Source of the DNA: Carnegiea gigantea
Lineage: Eukaryota > Streptophyta > Magnoliopsida > Caryophyllales > Cactaceae
Assembly: GCA_029747015.1 (NCBI GenBank)
Contig: JAKOGI010000004.1
Span: forward strand, 1,402,501-1,466,500
Reading direction: 5' to 3'
DNA: 64,000 nucleotides
A program made the translations under genes and the position numbers. The notes beneath the pieces are model-generated. The model was not told where the DNA came from and searched no databases. It was given only the letters and a program-made list of their open reading frames with translations. Below are positions 22,759-33,265 of the stretch, piece after piece. How positions within the stretch are numbered: position 1 is the stretch's first letter; every line of letters starts with the position of its first letter.

Positions 22759-24044
22759 TTTTTTTTTTTTTTTTGGATAAGAAAAAGATGAAATATATTA
22801 AAAAGGGGGGATATACAAGGAAGGATGCTAATACAGCATCCCACAAAGCTAATCACAGCCCAAGAATAAGGTATCCACAAAATTAATAACTTCCGACGAG
22901 CAAGAACAAACAACCTCCTCTTCCCAAAAGAAGAGTCTTGAGCCACTTATCCTTTAACTGCTCTAAGGAGATTTTCATCCCATCAAAAACTCTTAGAGCA
23001 TTCCCAGCCGTGAGCCAATTTTTTGGCTCACGGGTGGGGGCCTACCATTGCCACATCAACCTTTTCTCCAACTTTTTTATCTCACAATCCTCACTCTCTC
23101 CAATGCAAGACTCACCACTTTGGCTCATCAAATAAAATAATATCAATAGACCCCACACTTAACCATACTTAATTGTTTTAGGTTTTTATATTTTGGTTGT
23201 TTGCTTGGGTTAATTATGTTCGGAAAAAAAAAATATGTACGTAATAAATTGGTAACACAACTAATTGGGTGTCATAATTTTTTTTAACATAACACAAGAA
23301 ATTGGTTGCCTGATTAATTAGGCTTCCACATTTCCTCAATATTTGAACAAATTTTTTAAAAAAATTACAAATTTTTAAAAACCCAAAAAAAGTTATTTTT
23401 TTTGTGTTAAAGAAAAAAATAAAAATTATACAACAAAACCAATAGAAAACAAGAAATAACAAAAAAAAGGAGAACTCAATAAAAAATTTTAAAAACAAAA
23501 ATAAGAAAAACCCAAAAAAAATCAAAAAGACAAAAAAGATAAACTAATAAGAATTCTAAAAACAAAACAAATGAAAAAAAACGAAAAAACAAAAAAAAAA
23601 CGGAAAATGGGCCACGGGCTGGCTCATGCTGGTGAGCCGCTCGGCGGGCCTTGGCTTGCGGGTCATCCATTGGACTTCTTCACCAGTCTCGCGCGCTTGC
23701 TAGCTCAGTCCAAAATCCCGCACGCCACCGCACTGGGCTTGCTCTTAACATTTCTCTCCCTCCACAAAAAATTAAAAAAATAGCATGAGAAATGGCTCAA
23801 AAGACTTTAAACTTGGCCCTTCTCCCAAAAAACCTTACCACATCGATCACTGATGCCTCATAGAACTTGGCATTACCCAGTGTAGGCCCAAGCAGCTACA
23901 GGCTAAATCCCACAGGCATCTAGCTATCAGGCAATGGAGAAGTAAAGGGTCTGTAGTTTCTAGACCATTTTTGCACATAAAATATCTGTTGACCAAAATC
24001 TTACCTCTCTATTATAAATTATCAAAAGTTAGGACCTTACCCAT
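22759..24044 (-). mobile_element. 5'-truncated L1-type LINE, split by a MITE
   Basis: On the minus strand this is the 3' end of a non-LTR retrotransposon ending in poly(A) (the T-run at 22,757-22,774). Matching 18 bp target-site sequence CTAATTGGTGCAGCAGTT flanks it at 22,741-22,758 and 24,045-24,062. The coding remnant corresponds to a reverse-transcriptase zinc-binding (zf-RVT) tail, as in the related copy at 35.5 kb, but is degenerate. A 749 bp MITE interrupts it. The right arm has the same LINE without the MITE. Confidence 0.85.
22996..23744. mobile_element. Harbinger-like MITE nested in LINE, left arm only
   Basis: TTA flanks the element at 22,993-22,995 and 23,745-23,747. The termini are GAGCATTCCCAGCCG and, on the opposite strand, GAGCAAGCCCAGTGCGG, a loose inverted repeat with the GAGCA start typical of many plant Harbinger-type MITEs. 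The interior is AT-rich with a GC-rich patch at about 23,600-23,740 containing repeated GTGAGCC/GGCTCAC words. The right arm is uninterrupted here (about 39,960), so insertion followed the duplication. A relative is at 29,296-29,944. Confidence 0.82.
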
Positions 24045-24062
24045 CTAATTGGTGCAGCAGTT

Positions 24063-24320
24063 CTAAGACACCTTATGCTCATTTCTGTCCATTCTCCATC
24101 AGTAGATGAAAGCCACCCTTTTTATCCCAAAATCCCACGTGAGAAGGTTAGGTTCTTCGACATTAAATAATTTGAGCACGTGCCAAAAGAGCACAGTGTC
24201 AGGCAACATTCCAAAAGCTTTGAAGGCTTAATCTCAGAGAAGCAAGAAGTATACCTTCCCAGTATTCCATATGCCACAGCCGTTAAGGTCAAACTATTTA
24301 TAATTTACTAAAATCACATA
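24063..24320 (-). repeat. Old duplicated unit, copy A (left arm)
   Basis: Read on the minus strand, this stretch (around TTATGCTTTTTTGGCACGTG in the right-arm version) is similar to 26,330-26,520 read on the + strand (TGCCATGTTCTTTTGGCATG). The arm thus contains an older, diverged, inverted pair of the same unit. Both have a partly open frame with a similar run (LFWHVLKLFNVEEPDLL in the right-arm copy of A), but I do not recognise the family. Confidence 0.45.
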
Positions 24321-26329
24321 GCACTCATTACAACCTTCACAAAATCTCATGCAACATGCCAAAAATGTGTCATGCATTATCTAGAGTAATGATACCAGTA
24401 AATGTCCGTCACATTGCCAAGACACCCTATGGATGTACCCAAGGCAGAAAAATAACCCAAGTGTTTTCTGTTCCAACCCCCTCAAAAAAAATTAAAAAAA
24501 AAAAAAAAACTGAAGGAGTCGAGCCTATAACTTGGTTTCTTTTTCTTTTCTGGGGTTGACCACTGTCTTGTACCTTTTGTAATCTCCAACTGAAAATAGA
24601 GACAACTTAGAACACCTCAATTGGTCACACACTCAGAGTATCAAGAAATAAACCTCCTACTAAGCATCCCTACTTAGCACAAGCTTGCTAATAAAATTAC
24701 ATATTTAGTAGACAGACAACCACCCTGAAGAATTAGTGCTACTATAAGTTTTCTAACACAAACAAGTCTTTTTTATGATTGATCTTTAGTTCTATATAGA
24801 GGAGATCTTTGGCAATTATCTTGGCAACCTAATTGTGTTCCGTGCTCAAAAACATCCTCTAGCCCTGTACAAAGGCAGCTTCAAGGTTGGAAAACTAAGC
24901 TCTTTCCTCTGGCATGTAAAATTTGTTTTGATTAATGTGACTCTGGTGACATCAAGTAATCCTGTGACATCAATTTTTCAGGTATCAAATAGAATTTCAC
25001 AAATGATTTTTGCAATTATCACGAGGTTCTTCAGGACCAATGTGGAACGAAACACATTAGGCCATATGCCGAAGCAATGGGTGGGCTTGTTATCGTAGAT
25101 ATTTCATGTTTTGATGATGCATTATTGATGTCGCAAGGCTAGTGTATCCATAATTAGGCAGAGCTTTTAGTCTGCAAAATTTATAAAGTTGAATACTCCA
25201 TAGCCTCCCCAGTGAAGCTGGCTTTGAATGACACCAAACCCCCCAGTTCAGAAGGAAAGGGCCATGCAGGTTGCCAGTTTCGACAAGGGTTTCAATGGTC
25301 AACTGGGAATGAAGCAAGTGTCAATATTGGCTTGACTAGATGGATGGCTGGGTGAGTGCTTTGATCCAGTTCGTAGGTGGACGGTCAAGTCTGGTATGAA
25401 TGCAAAGTGAATAATCTCTTCAACTCACAGTCTCACACAAGGTCGAGGACAGAACTGCTCGTTAGTTTGCTTGATATTCACACATGAGACAGCAACAAGC
25501 ATCTTAGCTATCATTGTTACCGAATGCTAATTTCAGGGAATGGGGAAATTGATTGGAGTTTGTGAATTCCATATCAATGGAATCTGTAATTTTGGAAGAT
25601 TTTTCACAACGGTCCCTCTAGAAAGGAAGGGGAGCGCTCAGGGATTGGGGAATGGGGAATGACTTTTTGTGTACTCTGCATGATGTGCAAGAATCTAAGG
25701 AACATATATTTGGTTTGCCCCTTTGTTTCAGAGGATTGGTCAGCCTCTCAACCAGGAATTAGAAAACTGTTCCACAACCCCCCCCCCCCCCCAAAAAACA
25801 CACACACACACAAAAAACAGGAATTAGAGAAGTGGAAATTATAGTAGTGTTGGCCGGTACCATGCACTTGGACAATTGGCTCAGAGATGGTTATTTACAT
25901 TTGGCCAAGCTGGACAAAAAGGAGAAAAGTCCACTAAGAAAGCGTACTGCTGCTTGCTCGCAAGCAATGTCTACTCTGCTAGTAGAACTCACTTTACTGC
26001 TTGACCCAAAAATTTTTTTTGGGGGGGGGGGGGGGGGTGTCTTCTAAGATGTATTTGCACACTTTTATTCACAATACATGGTATACACCTCACATAATTT
26101 AACATATAACCTCCTACTGTCTGTTCCCGCTTTGATTCTTTATATATAATAACACAACCACAAGAAGCCAAAAAATAAAGGGGAGGCATCCGCAAACTCA
26201 AAAAATGTACACGACACACCCAAGTTACCCATTTTTAGTACCTGGATGGGAATTATAATGATTGGGGTGTAAAAGAAACCAAGAATGGCATACTTCTTCC
26301 AATTGCAGGATTACACCTTCATTAACTTT
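24321..26329. other. Intergenic part of left arm with homopolymer tracts
   Basis: No recognised gene. Open frames at 24,835-25,098 (+) and 25,090-25,317 (-) are mirrored in the right arm but have no family match I can name. Two compound homopolymer tracts stand out: C-run then A-run with CACACA at about 25,776-25,812, and T-run then a long G-run at about 26,011-26,037. A 22 bp stretch present in the right arm near 38,630 is missing at about 25,055. Confidence 0.45.
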
Positions 26330-26570
26330 TGGTACACTCTGTCTAATGCCATGTTCTTTTGGCATGTGCTTGCACTATTTAGAGTCGAAGTACCCTAGCA
26401 TCTCAGATTCTCACGCAAAGTTTTAAGGTAAAAGAGTTCATATGGCATTTACCCACCGCCAGGAATGGGTAGAAATAAGACTTGGAGCTGCTATATCCAT
26501 CCAACGATGGCGCCCTTCACCCTTAGGGAATTAATCGATTTCTTAGTGTTGGTCAACCTACAAATGTTGG
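26330..26570 (+). repeat. Old duplicated unit, copy B (left arm)
   Basis: Diverged, oppositely oriented relative of 24,063-24,320. It shares the order of blocks around TTTTGGCATGTGCT, GTCGAAG, a run ending AGAAATAAGACTTGGAGCTGC and TAGGGAATTAAT. The mirror copy in the right arm is at about 36,770-37,030. Function unknown. Confidence 0.4.
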
Positions 26571-26689
26571 TGTACACCTGAACCAAGGAGCGATAGGTCA
26601 TCATGGCATGGAATAACAAGTCTACAAGGATACAGAAAGGCGAAAATGAAAGTACGTAGTGACCATTGTCCTCCAGCCAACTGATAACC

Positions 26690-28080
26690 AGGGATTTTAA
26701 AGGTAGATGTGGGCGCATTTGCGGTTTCGGTCGCGTTGGCACGGGATCGTTTGGATGCGCTGGTCACGGAGCGGATATCGTCCGTCGCGGCGTCAGAAGG
26801 TTCACATAGTTGAATTTGTCATCTGTATTTGTATTTTAGTACCACAATTCGCTTAGTAATGTTGTTTTGTAGCATAGGGGGAAAAAATGTAACAATAACT
26901 TAATTAACATTAAGGTAGCATGATCGTAAATAACGTACAAATATAATAATTAGTGTCAATTATCAAAAAAATAACATATTTAATATAAATATCATAAATT
27001 GATTTTAAACTTAGCAAAAAAAGGCCATAATTAACATATAGTGACACACAACTTTCCTAATTAACAGAAAGGTAATATGATCATAAATAATATAAAGATA
27101 ACATAATTAACATACAATATGATAACGATAACATATTTAACATCAATAACATATATATAATTAACATAATAATTCATATAAGCATAACAAAAAAACTCAC
27201 ATTATTAACATAAGTAACATAAAAATATCATAATTAACAAAACAAATATCTTGAAATTAATAATATAATGAAGTATTAGCGAAAATAACGTAAATATAAA
27301 TAACTTTCAACAATTTAATTTTTGAAACAAAAATGAATTGCTTGTTGGCCGCCCTTTATTTCAGTTAAACTTTGCACAAATTAAACACATTAATTTAAGG
27401 TTTCTAGAACCCTCGGTCTTCAGTCCTCTGTTCCTCACCCTCGCTCTTCACTCTTCAATCCTCACTCCTCGCGTTCGACCGCCGGTCCTCCTTTGACTGC
27501 CGGTGGCTCTCTGTCTCCGCCTTCCTCCTTCGACTGCAATCCTCCTTCGACTGCCGGTGGCTCTCTCTCTTCGGCTTCCTCCTTGGACAGCCGGTGGCTC
27601 TCTCTCTTCGCCTTCCTCCACCGGCCTCCTCCCCTCTCGCTCTTCCCCTTCCTCCTTCTACTCTCTCGCTCTTCCGCCTACTCCTTCACCGACGTCGTCT
27701 GGTCAGATTCCACCGGCCAATTTCCTCGTAAGCCACCTACCCCTTCACTCTGCCGCCAGCCCAGAATCCAGATCTGCTTCGATGGTTGATGGTTCACAGT
27801 TCACAGATATTGGCTGCTGCAAAAAAAAGGGAAATAGCATAAATAAGGTATGTGCTTCTTCCATGGTTGATGCTTTATCTTTATTTCGAAATTGGAATCA
27901 TGTTTCATGTCAAGAATCTGTTCTTTGCGTGTGTTTTGTTGAATTTAGGCCAAGTTATTCGCCCGTTTCACGTTCCGTCACGGCCAACACGGCCGTTCCC
28001 GGGTGACCCGCTTGTCACACCGAGTTTGCGGTGTTTTTCGGTTCGTCCAAGTTGATTTCCGTTTCACAATGGCCGTTTGT
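26690..28080. other. Spacer: GC-rich patches and leader-like C/T-rich DNA, no intact gene
   Basis: A CpG-rich patch (about 26,705-26,800) is followed by AT-rich DNA full of TAACAT words. A C/T-rich stretch with CpG at 27,380-27,790 looks like an untranslated leader. It contains about three copies of a unit with GCCGGTGGCTCTCT (about 27,501, 27,558, 27,592) and a donor-like CTCGTAAGCC near 27,729. Frames through it lack an ATG start. A second CpG-rich patch lies at about 27,960-28,075. This may be the 5' end of a lost gene or an element carrying one; no family is recognised. Confidence 0.4.
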
Positions 28081-28644
28081 CCCACATAATTCACAAAGGA
28101 TAACAAAAAATCGCATAGATAATCCGAAACAAAGTTGTAGCCAAGTTTGTAGAGTAATGCGACTAATTAGTGTCTAAGCTATCTAAGTTTCTTAATTTAG
28201 TTGTTCAACTTTTTATGCGACAAGTTTAGGTTGATTAACTTATTGCTGTTAAAAATCAAACGGAATATTCTCTAATAATACTCCAATATCTTTTAACAAT
28301 TTAGTTAAGCATATTAAGTCAATTAAAAATTTTTCTTCTTTAAAACAACCCCTTCCAAAAAAATTATGCACAAATTTGTAAAATTGAAGTCATGTTTTAT
28401 AGATTTTTAATGGGGCCAAAATCAAGGGCAAATGTCCAGAATTTTTACTTGTCAAGGGGCACGCTTGGTATTTTCTAATGCTTTGAGCTCTACCAAGTAC
28501 GAAACCAACTGAAAGCTGTTTTGTAATGATCCAACCCAAGCCATTTGGATTACTTCTAATTAATCAAAACTTAATTAAGTTGAGCACCCAAAATTCAATT
28601 TGCTATTCCAAGGTTTACACGTTGTAGGGCACGGATAACAATAC
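28081..28644. other. Intergenic, nothing recognised
   Basis: AT-rich DNA without recognisable coding or repeat structure. Confidence 0.5.
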
Positions 28645-28647
28645 TTA

Positions 28648-28802
28648 GGCCCTGTTCTTTTCATTGGTAAATTTTAAAATACCAATCTCAATCCACTTCA
28701 ACTCACTTCAATCCACTTCAACTCACTTCAACCCACCTCAACCTACTTCAATCCACTTCACCTTTTTTCCCATCCCAATCTACCTATGAAAAGAACATAC
28801 CC
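28648..28802. mobile_element. Harbinger-like MITE, short relative
   Basis: The left end GGCCCTGTTCTTTTCATTGG and right end CTATGAAAAGAACATACCC are inverted relatives. TTA flanks both sides (28,645-28,647 and 28,803-28,805). The interior is a run of CACTTCAACT/CACTTCAATC repeats. It is the same family as 10,395-10,639 but only 155 bp. Confidence 0.75.
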
Positions 28803-29295
28803 TTACCACAAATAAATTTTATAGTGGTTAATGTAGTTAAAAAAAAAAAAAAAGAGCAGACATGAAATTTCAAGTGAAAAAGGGAGAGAAAAACACAGAT
28901 AAATTAAGTCGGTACAAATCATATAACCTTATAAAAAGATATATAAAATTCATCCCACATGAAAATAACAAAATTTTAAGGTATGATGATTGCCTAAATT
29001 AGTTCAAATGAATTACATATATAAATTTTTCTATTTCATAAACTTTTCTCATTAAAAAGTAATATTAAAATAATTAACAAAGAAGAGAAAAAATAAACAT
29101 TCTTAAATAAATCAAAAAAACAAAACGAAAACAAAAGAAATCTGAAAGTTCATCGCAATAAAAATTAAAAAAAATCCTGATGGTTTTAAAAAAATAAAAA
29201 AGATAAATAAAAACACTCCTAAACAAAAAGAGAGAAACAAAATTAATGCACATGAGTTCTCAGTTCTCATCATGTTATTCCTTTCCCCTCATCTT

Positions 29296-29944
29296 GAGCA
29301 TCCTCAATGGTAAGCCAGTTTTTTGGCTCATCAGTAAGGGCCTACCATTGCTATATTAGTTTGTGAGCTAATTTTTTTGGCTCAGAACAATTCTCCATTT
29401 TTTAATGGAAGACTCACCACTTTAGCTCATCAAATAAAATAATGCCCATGAATTCCACCATTAAATATATTCACTTAAGTTTAGTCTTTTGTTTTTTTAT
29501 TATTTGTATGAATAAGTTATGAAAATTAATTGATAAATCTTGTGATAAATAGGATAATTAATGTATAATGACAAAATTAAAAAATCATTAATATAATAAT
29601 AACAATATTTAATGCCATTAAAAACACTCCTTCCACCATTTTTGACGTCATCATTAAAAACAACCCTCTCTCCCCTTCCTTTCAGCTACCGAATTTGCTT
29701 CGTCTTCTTCTTCTGTATCCCCATTGTCTGCTTCCTCTTCTTTCTCTCTCCTCCATTCATCTGTTGCCTCCATTCATCTGTCAAACGACCCCCCCCCAAA
29801 AAAAGCCACGTGCCGCTCACGGGAGCGAGCCGCCCGCGAGGCCTCGGCTCACGGGCCAATTGCTGCGGGCCTTCGAGCCGTCTGCCCGCTCGCCAGCTAG
29901 GAAATTGCGCTCGTGAGCCTGCGCTGGACTTGCTTGTACTTCCC
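29296..29944. mobile_element. MITE related to the nested left-arm MITE
   Basis: It starts GAGCATCCTCAATGGTAAGCC and ends near CTGGACTTGCTT. It shares with 22,996-23,744 the GGCCTACCATTGC block near the left end and a GC-rich GTGAGCC/GGCTCAC block near the right end (about 29,812-29,945). A short C-run then A-run lies at about 29,789. The right end and target duplication are unclear. Confidence 0.6.
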
Positions 29945-31365
29945 CCTGTTTTCTCTGTGCTGCTACTGCGTCGACAACTGGTGTTGCCGCTGCCACCCCT
30001 TACGCCGTTGCCGGCCGGCCACCAACACCACCGGAGCAATCTTAGACCACTCCATCAACTTTCCTATCATTTCTTGATAATTTTTCTCAGGGTAAAGTAC
30101 CCAAATCCTTGTCATTGTCTTTATTATACAATGCATGTTTCTCTTTTAACGGAGATATGATATGTATTTGGGTTAAATAGCTGTTGATAGAATGGAGTGA
30201 GGCTTGATTGTGTGTAGTTGTGAGTTTTGGGCAAGGATGATTTTGTTAGGGATAGGGTTCAAGTTAGAATGAATGAAATTCTCATATAAGTTTTCATATT
30301 TGTGGCTGTCAATTTGATGTGAATGACATAAGCTTGAATCATTATTCTAGTGATAGAAAAAGAATAACAGATAATGTGAGTTTTATGTGTGCTCTAGGGT
30401 TGGGTATGTATCGGGTCAGATAATTTGAGGCTGTGGCATGTAAGTCAAATTTTCACTGGTGAGTGGCCATTGAGTTGTCCTGTGGGTCTTCTTTCATGTT
30501 TTATTATATAGTTTGACGGGTATAAGCAATTAATTACATTTAAACCAACTTTAGGTTGAATTCTATCAGTTTTGTTTAGCCCGGGTTGGGATGTTACATT
30601 GGGTGCTATGTTTGAAGTTCGGGCCATTCGGCTTATTCTGGTCAAATACCCCCAAAGTTTGGATTATTCACTTCCATTACCCTTTTAATAATTATCTATT
30701 TCTCTTGATTCTTCAAATCGGAGAGTCAAGAAAAATGAGTGTAAAAAGATGCAAGATGGGTAAAATTACTCTTCATTACTCCAATCTACTCATCTCTTAC
30801 AAAGTCTTCCAAATGTAGGAACACAAGGGTGTACTTATTTAACCTGTTACCATTTCAATGGTTAAAACTAGCAGTAAAGACTTGTAGAGAGCTATGTAAA
30901 TAGTAGGAAGAAGTGACAAGGAGCAATAATGATATCGATAAATAATCAAAAGTGATAAAAATTAGCAGTAAGCAATATGCGAGCACTATTAATACAGAAA
31001 TGAATAAGCCCTTACTCTTCTTTAGCTCTATACTCCCTCCTTACGAGTTACTCCCCTAGTCCCCTCTCAAACAGTTCCCTAGTTAACTTGCTGTGTTTGC
31101 TTTGTGAACCGTTTGGCCTTTTCACTGACTCTTTCAGTCTCCCACCCTGCCCCCCAGCAAGACCTCTCGTTCCTTCTCTCTGTCTGTACAGGCATAACCA
31201 TTGTCATCGTTCTCTCAAATTTCAAATTGAGTGTTATCTTCTCCATTGTCACCAGCTAAGCTGTTAATGATCTTAATTTGGTTGAAAATTGTGCTGCGAA
31301 TTCATATCGTCAGTCTGATTGATTGATTTTGTTGGCTTGTTTCATCCACATTTAAGCGCACTCAG
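29945..31365. other. Upstream region and probable first (untranslated) exon of the PORR gene
   Basis: No coding sequence is recognised. The last few hundred bases, C/T-rich from about 31,020, end in a strong donor CAG|GTAAGG at 31,365/31,366 and are the likely 5' UTR exon of the gene that follows. Transcription start is not determined; no clear TATA box was identified. Confidence 0.45.
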
Positions 31366-31901
31366 GTAAGGCAACGACGGTTCTCTCATTTGTTTACAAG
31401 TATTATTTGGGCTGAATGTAGTTAACAAGCAACTCATTGATGTTTCCTCTTCTTTTAGCTTACCATGCCTTAAAATTTGTCAATTTGATGGTAAATCAAA
31501 AGGCTAATTGGTGCTTGTCGTATATTTATGGCAATTGTTATAGTTGCTGTATGTCACGAAACCAGTTCGTGTGAAAACAAGCAATGGTTTTGGAGATTAG
31601 TGAAGACTTGACATTGGATTGCAACCATTGTTCTATAACTGGGTAGATATAGTAGAAATATTTTGGCCTGCCCTTTGTGGTGGAAAGTTACGGAATAACA
31701 AATAATGGTGTTGTCTTTTACCGAAGGATTTTGTTGGTGTTGATGAAAACTTAGGTGCTATTTTCTTTCTTTTGCATTTGCTTTGTTTTTAATATTACTC
31801 TTGTTTCTGATAATTTGGTGAACTATTGAGTTACATTTAATCCCCTTCTTTATCTTTAAATCTCATTAGCAGTAATGAAAATTTGGTTGTTCGTGTTGCA
31901 G
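31366..31901 (+). other. Probable 5' UTR intron of the PORR gene
   Basis: A GTAAGG donor at 31,366 and a T-rich tract ending TTGCAG at 31,901 bound a 536 bp AT-rich stretch. In-frame stops near 31,925 separate the upstream DNA from the coding frame, so the intron lies in the untranslated leader. It could be tested by transcript mapping. An alternative acceptor is 31,908. Confidence 0.55.
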
Positions 31902-32047
31902 GACTGCAGGGTCTATGCTGTTGATGATGATTTAATAGCTGTGGGCAGTACAACCTTACTGGCGTTGGTGAGCTATCTGGATTACTGGTGGTAAACACTC
32001 TAAAGCTGTTGGGGCACTGTCGGGCAAGACCCTTACTGGTTAACATC

Positions 32048-33265
32048 ATGCTTTCCATCGGTCGACGCATGTATGGAACTTCAGATAAACTACAACTCTT
32101 TGATAAGAATCTTTTGCTTTTCTCTCTCTTCAAAGATCCGCCATCCTACAGTTTCATTCAAAAGGTCAATTATGTAAATGTGTACATGAAATGGAAAAAG
32201 GACCCTGCCTATGATGCAATTGAAACAATCCATAGGAGCTTAGAATTGAGACCAATAGTAGCTCTCAAAAACTGCATAGTCCAGAATCCCAATGGATGCA
32301 TCCCAATCTCTGCTGTATCAAAAAGGGGCAAAGAATTAGATGTCCCTGTGAAGGTTGCTAGGTTCATGAGGCAGTATCCTGCCGTGTTTGAAGAGTTTGT
32401 GGGACCCCAGTACAATTTGCCGTGGTTTAGGTTGACCAAGAAAGCAATTGAAATTGACAAGGAGGAGAATGCAGTTTATGAAGATTTTAGGTCAGATTTG
32501 AGACTTAGGTTAAAGAAGCTGATACTTATGACCAGAGAAAAGAGGCTGCCATTGAGAATAATCCAAGGGGTTCAGTGGTATTTAGGATTACCAGATGAAT
32601 TTTTGAAAAATCCAGAATCCAATCTTGATGAATCTTTCAGGTTTGTGGAGATGGAGAATGGGGATAAAGCATTAGCTGTAGATTGTGGAGAAAAGACGAC
32701 GTCCATTTTGCAGAAAAATGCCATGAGCAGAGGAGGGTATAGTGGAGAGTGGATGGGGCCAATTCCATTCCAACTATTTTGCTCCAAAGGTTTGAGACTG
32801 AAGAGGAAGATTTCAGACTGGTTAGATGAATTTCAAAAGCTTCCTTATGTGTCCCCATATGAGGACTTTTCACATTTGAATCCTGACACTGACATGGCAG
32901 AAAAGCGAGTTGTGGGTGTTCTTCATGAATTACTTGGCCTCTTCGTGGAGCATGCTGCCCAAAGGAAGAGGCTTCTGTGTCTCAAGAAGTATCTACAATT
33001 ACCACAAAAGTTTCATAAGGCATTTGAGAGACACCCACATTTGTTTTATCTTTCACTGAAGAATAATACTTGCACAGCAATTCTGAAAGAAGCTTATCGA
33101 GATAGTTCTGCTATAGAGAAGCACCCCTTGTCAATGGTGAGAAAGAAATATATTGAGTTGATAAAGGAATCAAAAACAATTTTGAAGCAGAAGAGGTCGA
33201 ACAATTGCTCTGGTAACAGACAAAATGCATATTCAGATCTGGATTTGGTGTCTAATTCTAGTTAA
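32048..33265 (+). CDS. PORR-domain organellar RNA-binding protein
   Basis: This 405-residue protein belongs to the plant organelle RNA recognition (PORR, DUF860) family. Characterised members such as maize WTF1 bind group II intron RNA and promote splicing in chloroplasts or mitochondria. The PORR region spans about residues 45-375. Family landmarks are KWKKDPAYD at 48, LRPIVALKN at 67, IPIS at 85, a RLPLRII-type motif followed by LGLPDEFL, LPYVSPYEDFSHLNP at 265, EKRVVGVLHELL, an FYLSL motif, and a C-terminal KHPLSMVRKKY at about 358. The first in-frame ATG after the upstream stop is at 32,048; an earlier GTG is not a plausible plant start. The N-terminus (MLSIGRRMYGTSDK) is basic with hydroxylated residues, consistent with organelle targeting, probably mitochondrial, but that is inference. 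The coding region is one uninterrupted exon, usual for this family. It is the only intact protein gene in the window. Confidence 0.92.
   Translation: MLSIGRRMYGTSDKLQLFDKNLLLFSLFKDPPSYSFIQKVNYVNVYMKWKKDPAYDAIETIHRSLELRPIVALKNCIVQNPNGCIPISAVSKRGKELDVPVKVARFMRQYPAVFEEFVGPQYNLPWFRLTKKAIEIDKEENAVYEDFRSDLRLRLKKLILMTREKRLPLRIIQGVQWYLGLPDEFLKNPESNLDESFRFVEMENGDKALAVDCGEKTTSILQKNAMSRGGYSGEWMGPIPFQLFCSKGLRLKRKISDWLDEFQKLPYVSPYEDFSHLNPDTDMAEKRVVGVLHELLGLFVEHAAQRKRLLCLKKYLQLPQKFHKAFERHPHLFYLSLKNNTCTAILKEAYRDSSAIEKHPLSMVRKKYIELIKESKTILKQKRSNNCSGNRQNAYSDLDLVSNSS

Larger units (their letters stand above)
7913..26689. repeat. Left arm of giant inverted repeat
   Basis: This arm is the reverse complement of 36,636-50,134. 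The outer junction is at the miR167 sequence (7,913 pairs with 50,134). The inner junction is at CTGATAACC (26,681-26,689), which pairs with GGTTATCAG at 36,636. Hand-aligned samples: no differences over 207 bp at 9.19-9.40 kb, about one in 220 bp near 8.1 kb, and about six in 240 bp near 10.2 kb. Left-only insertions are a copia element and a Harbinger-like MITE. A 46 bp stretch at about 10,042-10,087, bounded by GCTT microhomology, is also missing from the right arm. The alternatives are a genuine inverted duplication or two haplotypes joined head to head in assembly. Confidence 0.93.

Noticed and set aside
27493..28006. Ser/Pro/Leu-rich frames of 98 and 167 codons
   Set aside because: They begin at non-ATG codons and consist of C/T-rich tandem units; better explained as leader-like noncoding DNA.
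29612..30160. 182-codon open frame on + strand
   Set aside because: It runs across the GC-rich end of a MITE and lacks family resemblance. An overlapping open frame on the other strand shows it is compositional.
31988..32047. Extension of the PORR frame upstream of 32,048
   Set aside because: The upstream in-frame start is GTG, not a plausible plant initiation codon. An in-frame stop lies near 31,925 with no ATG between.
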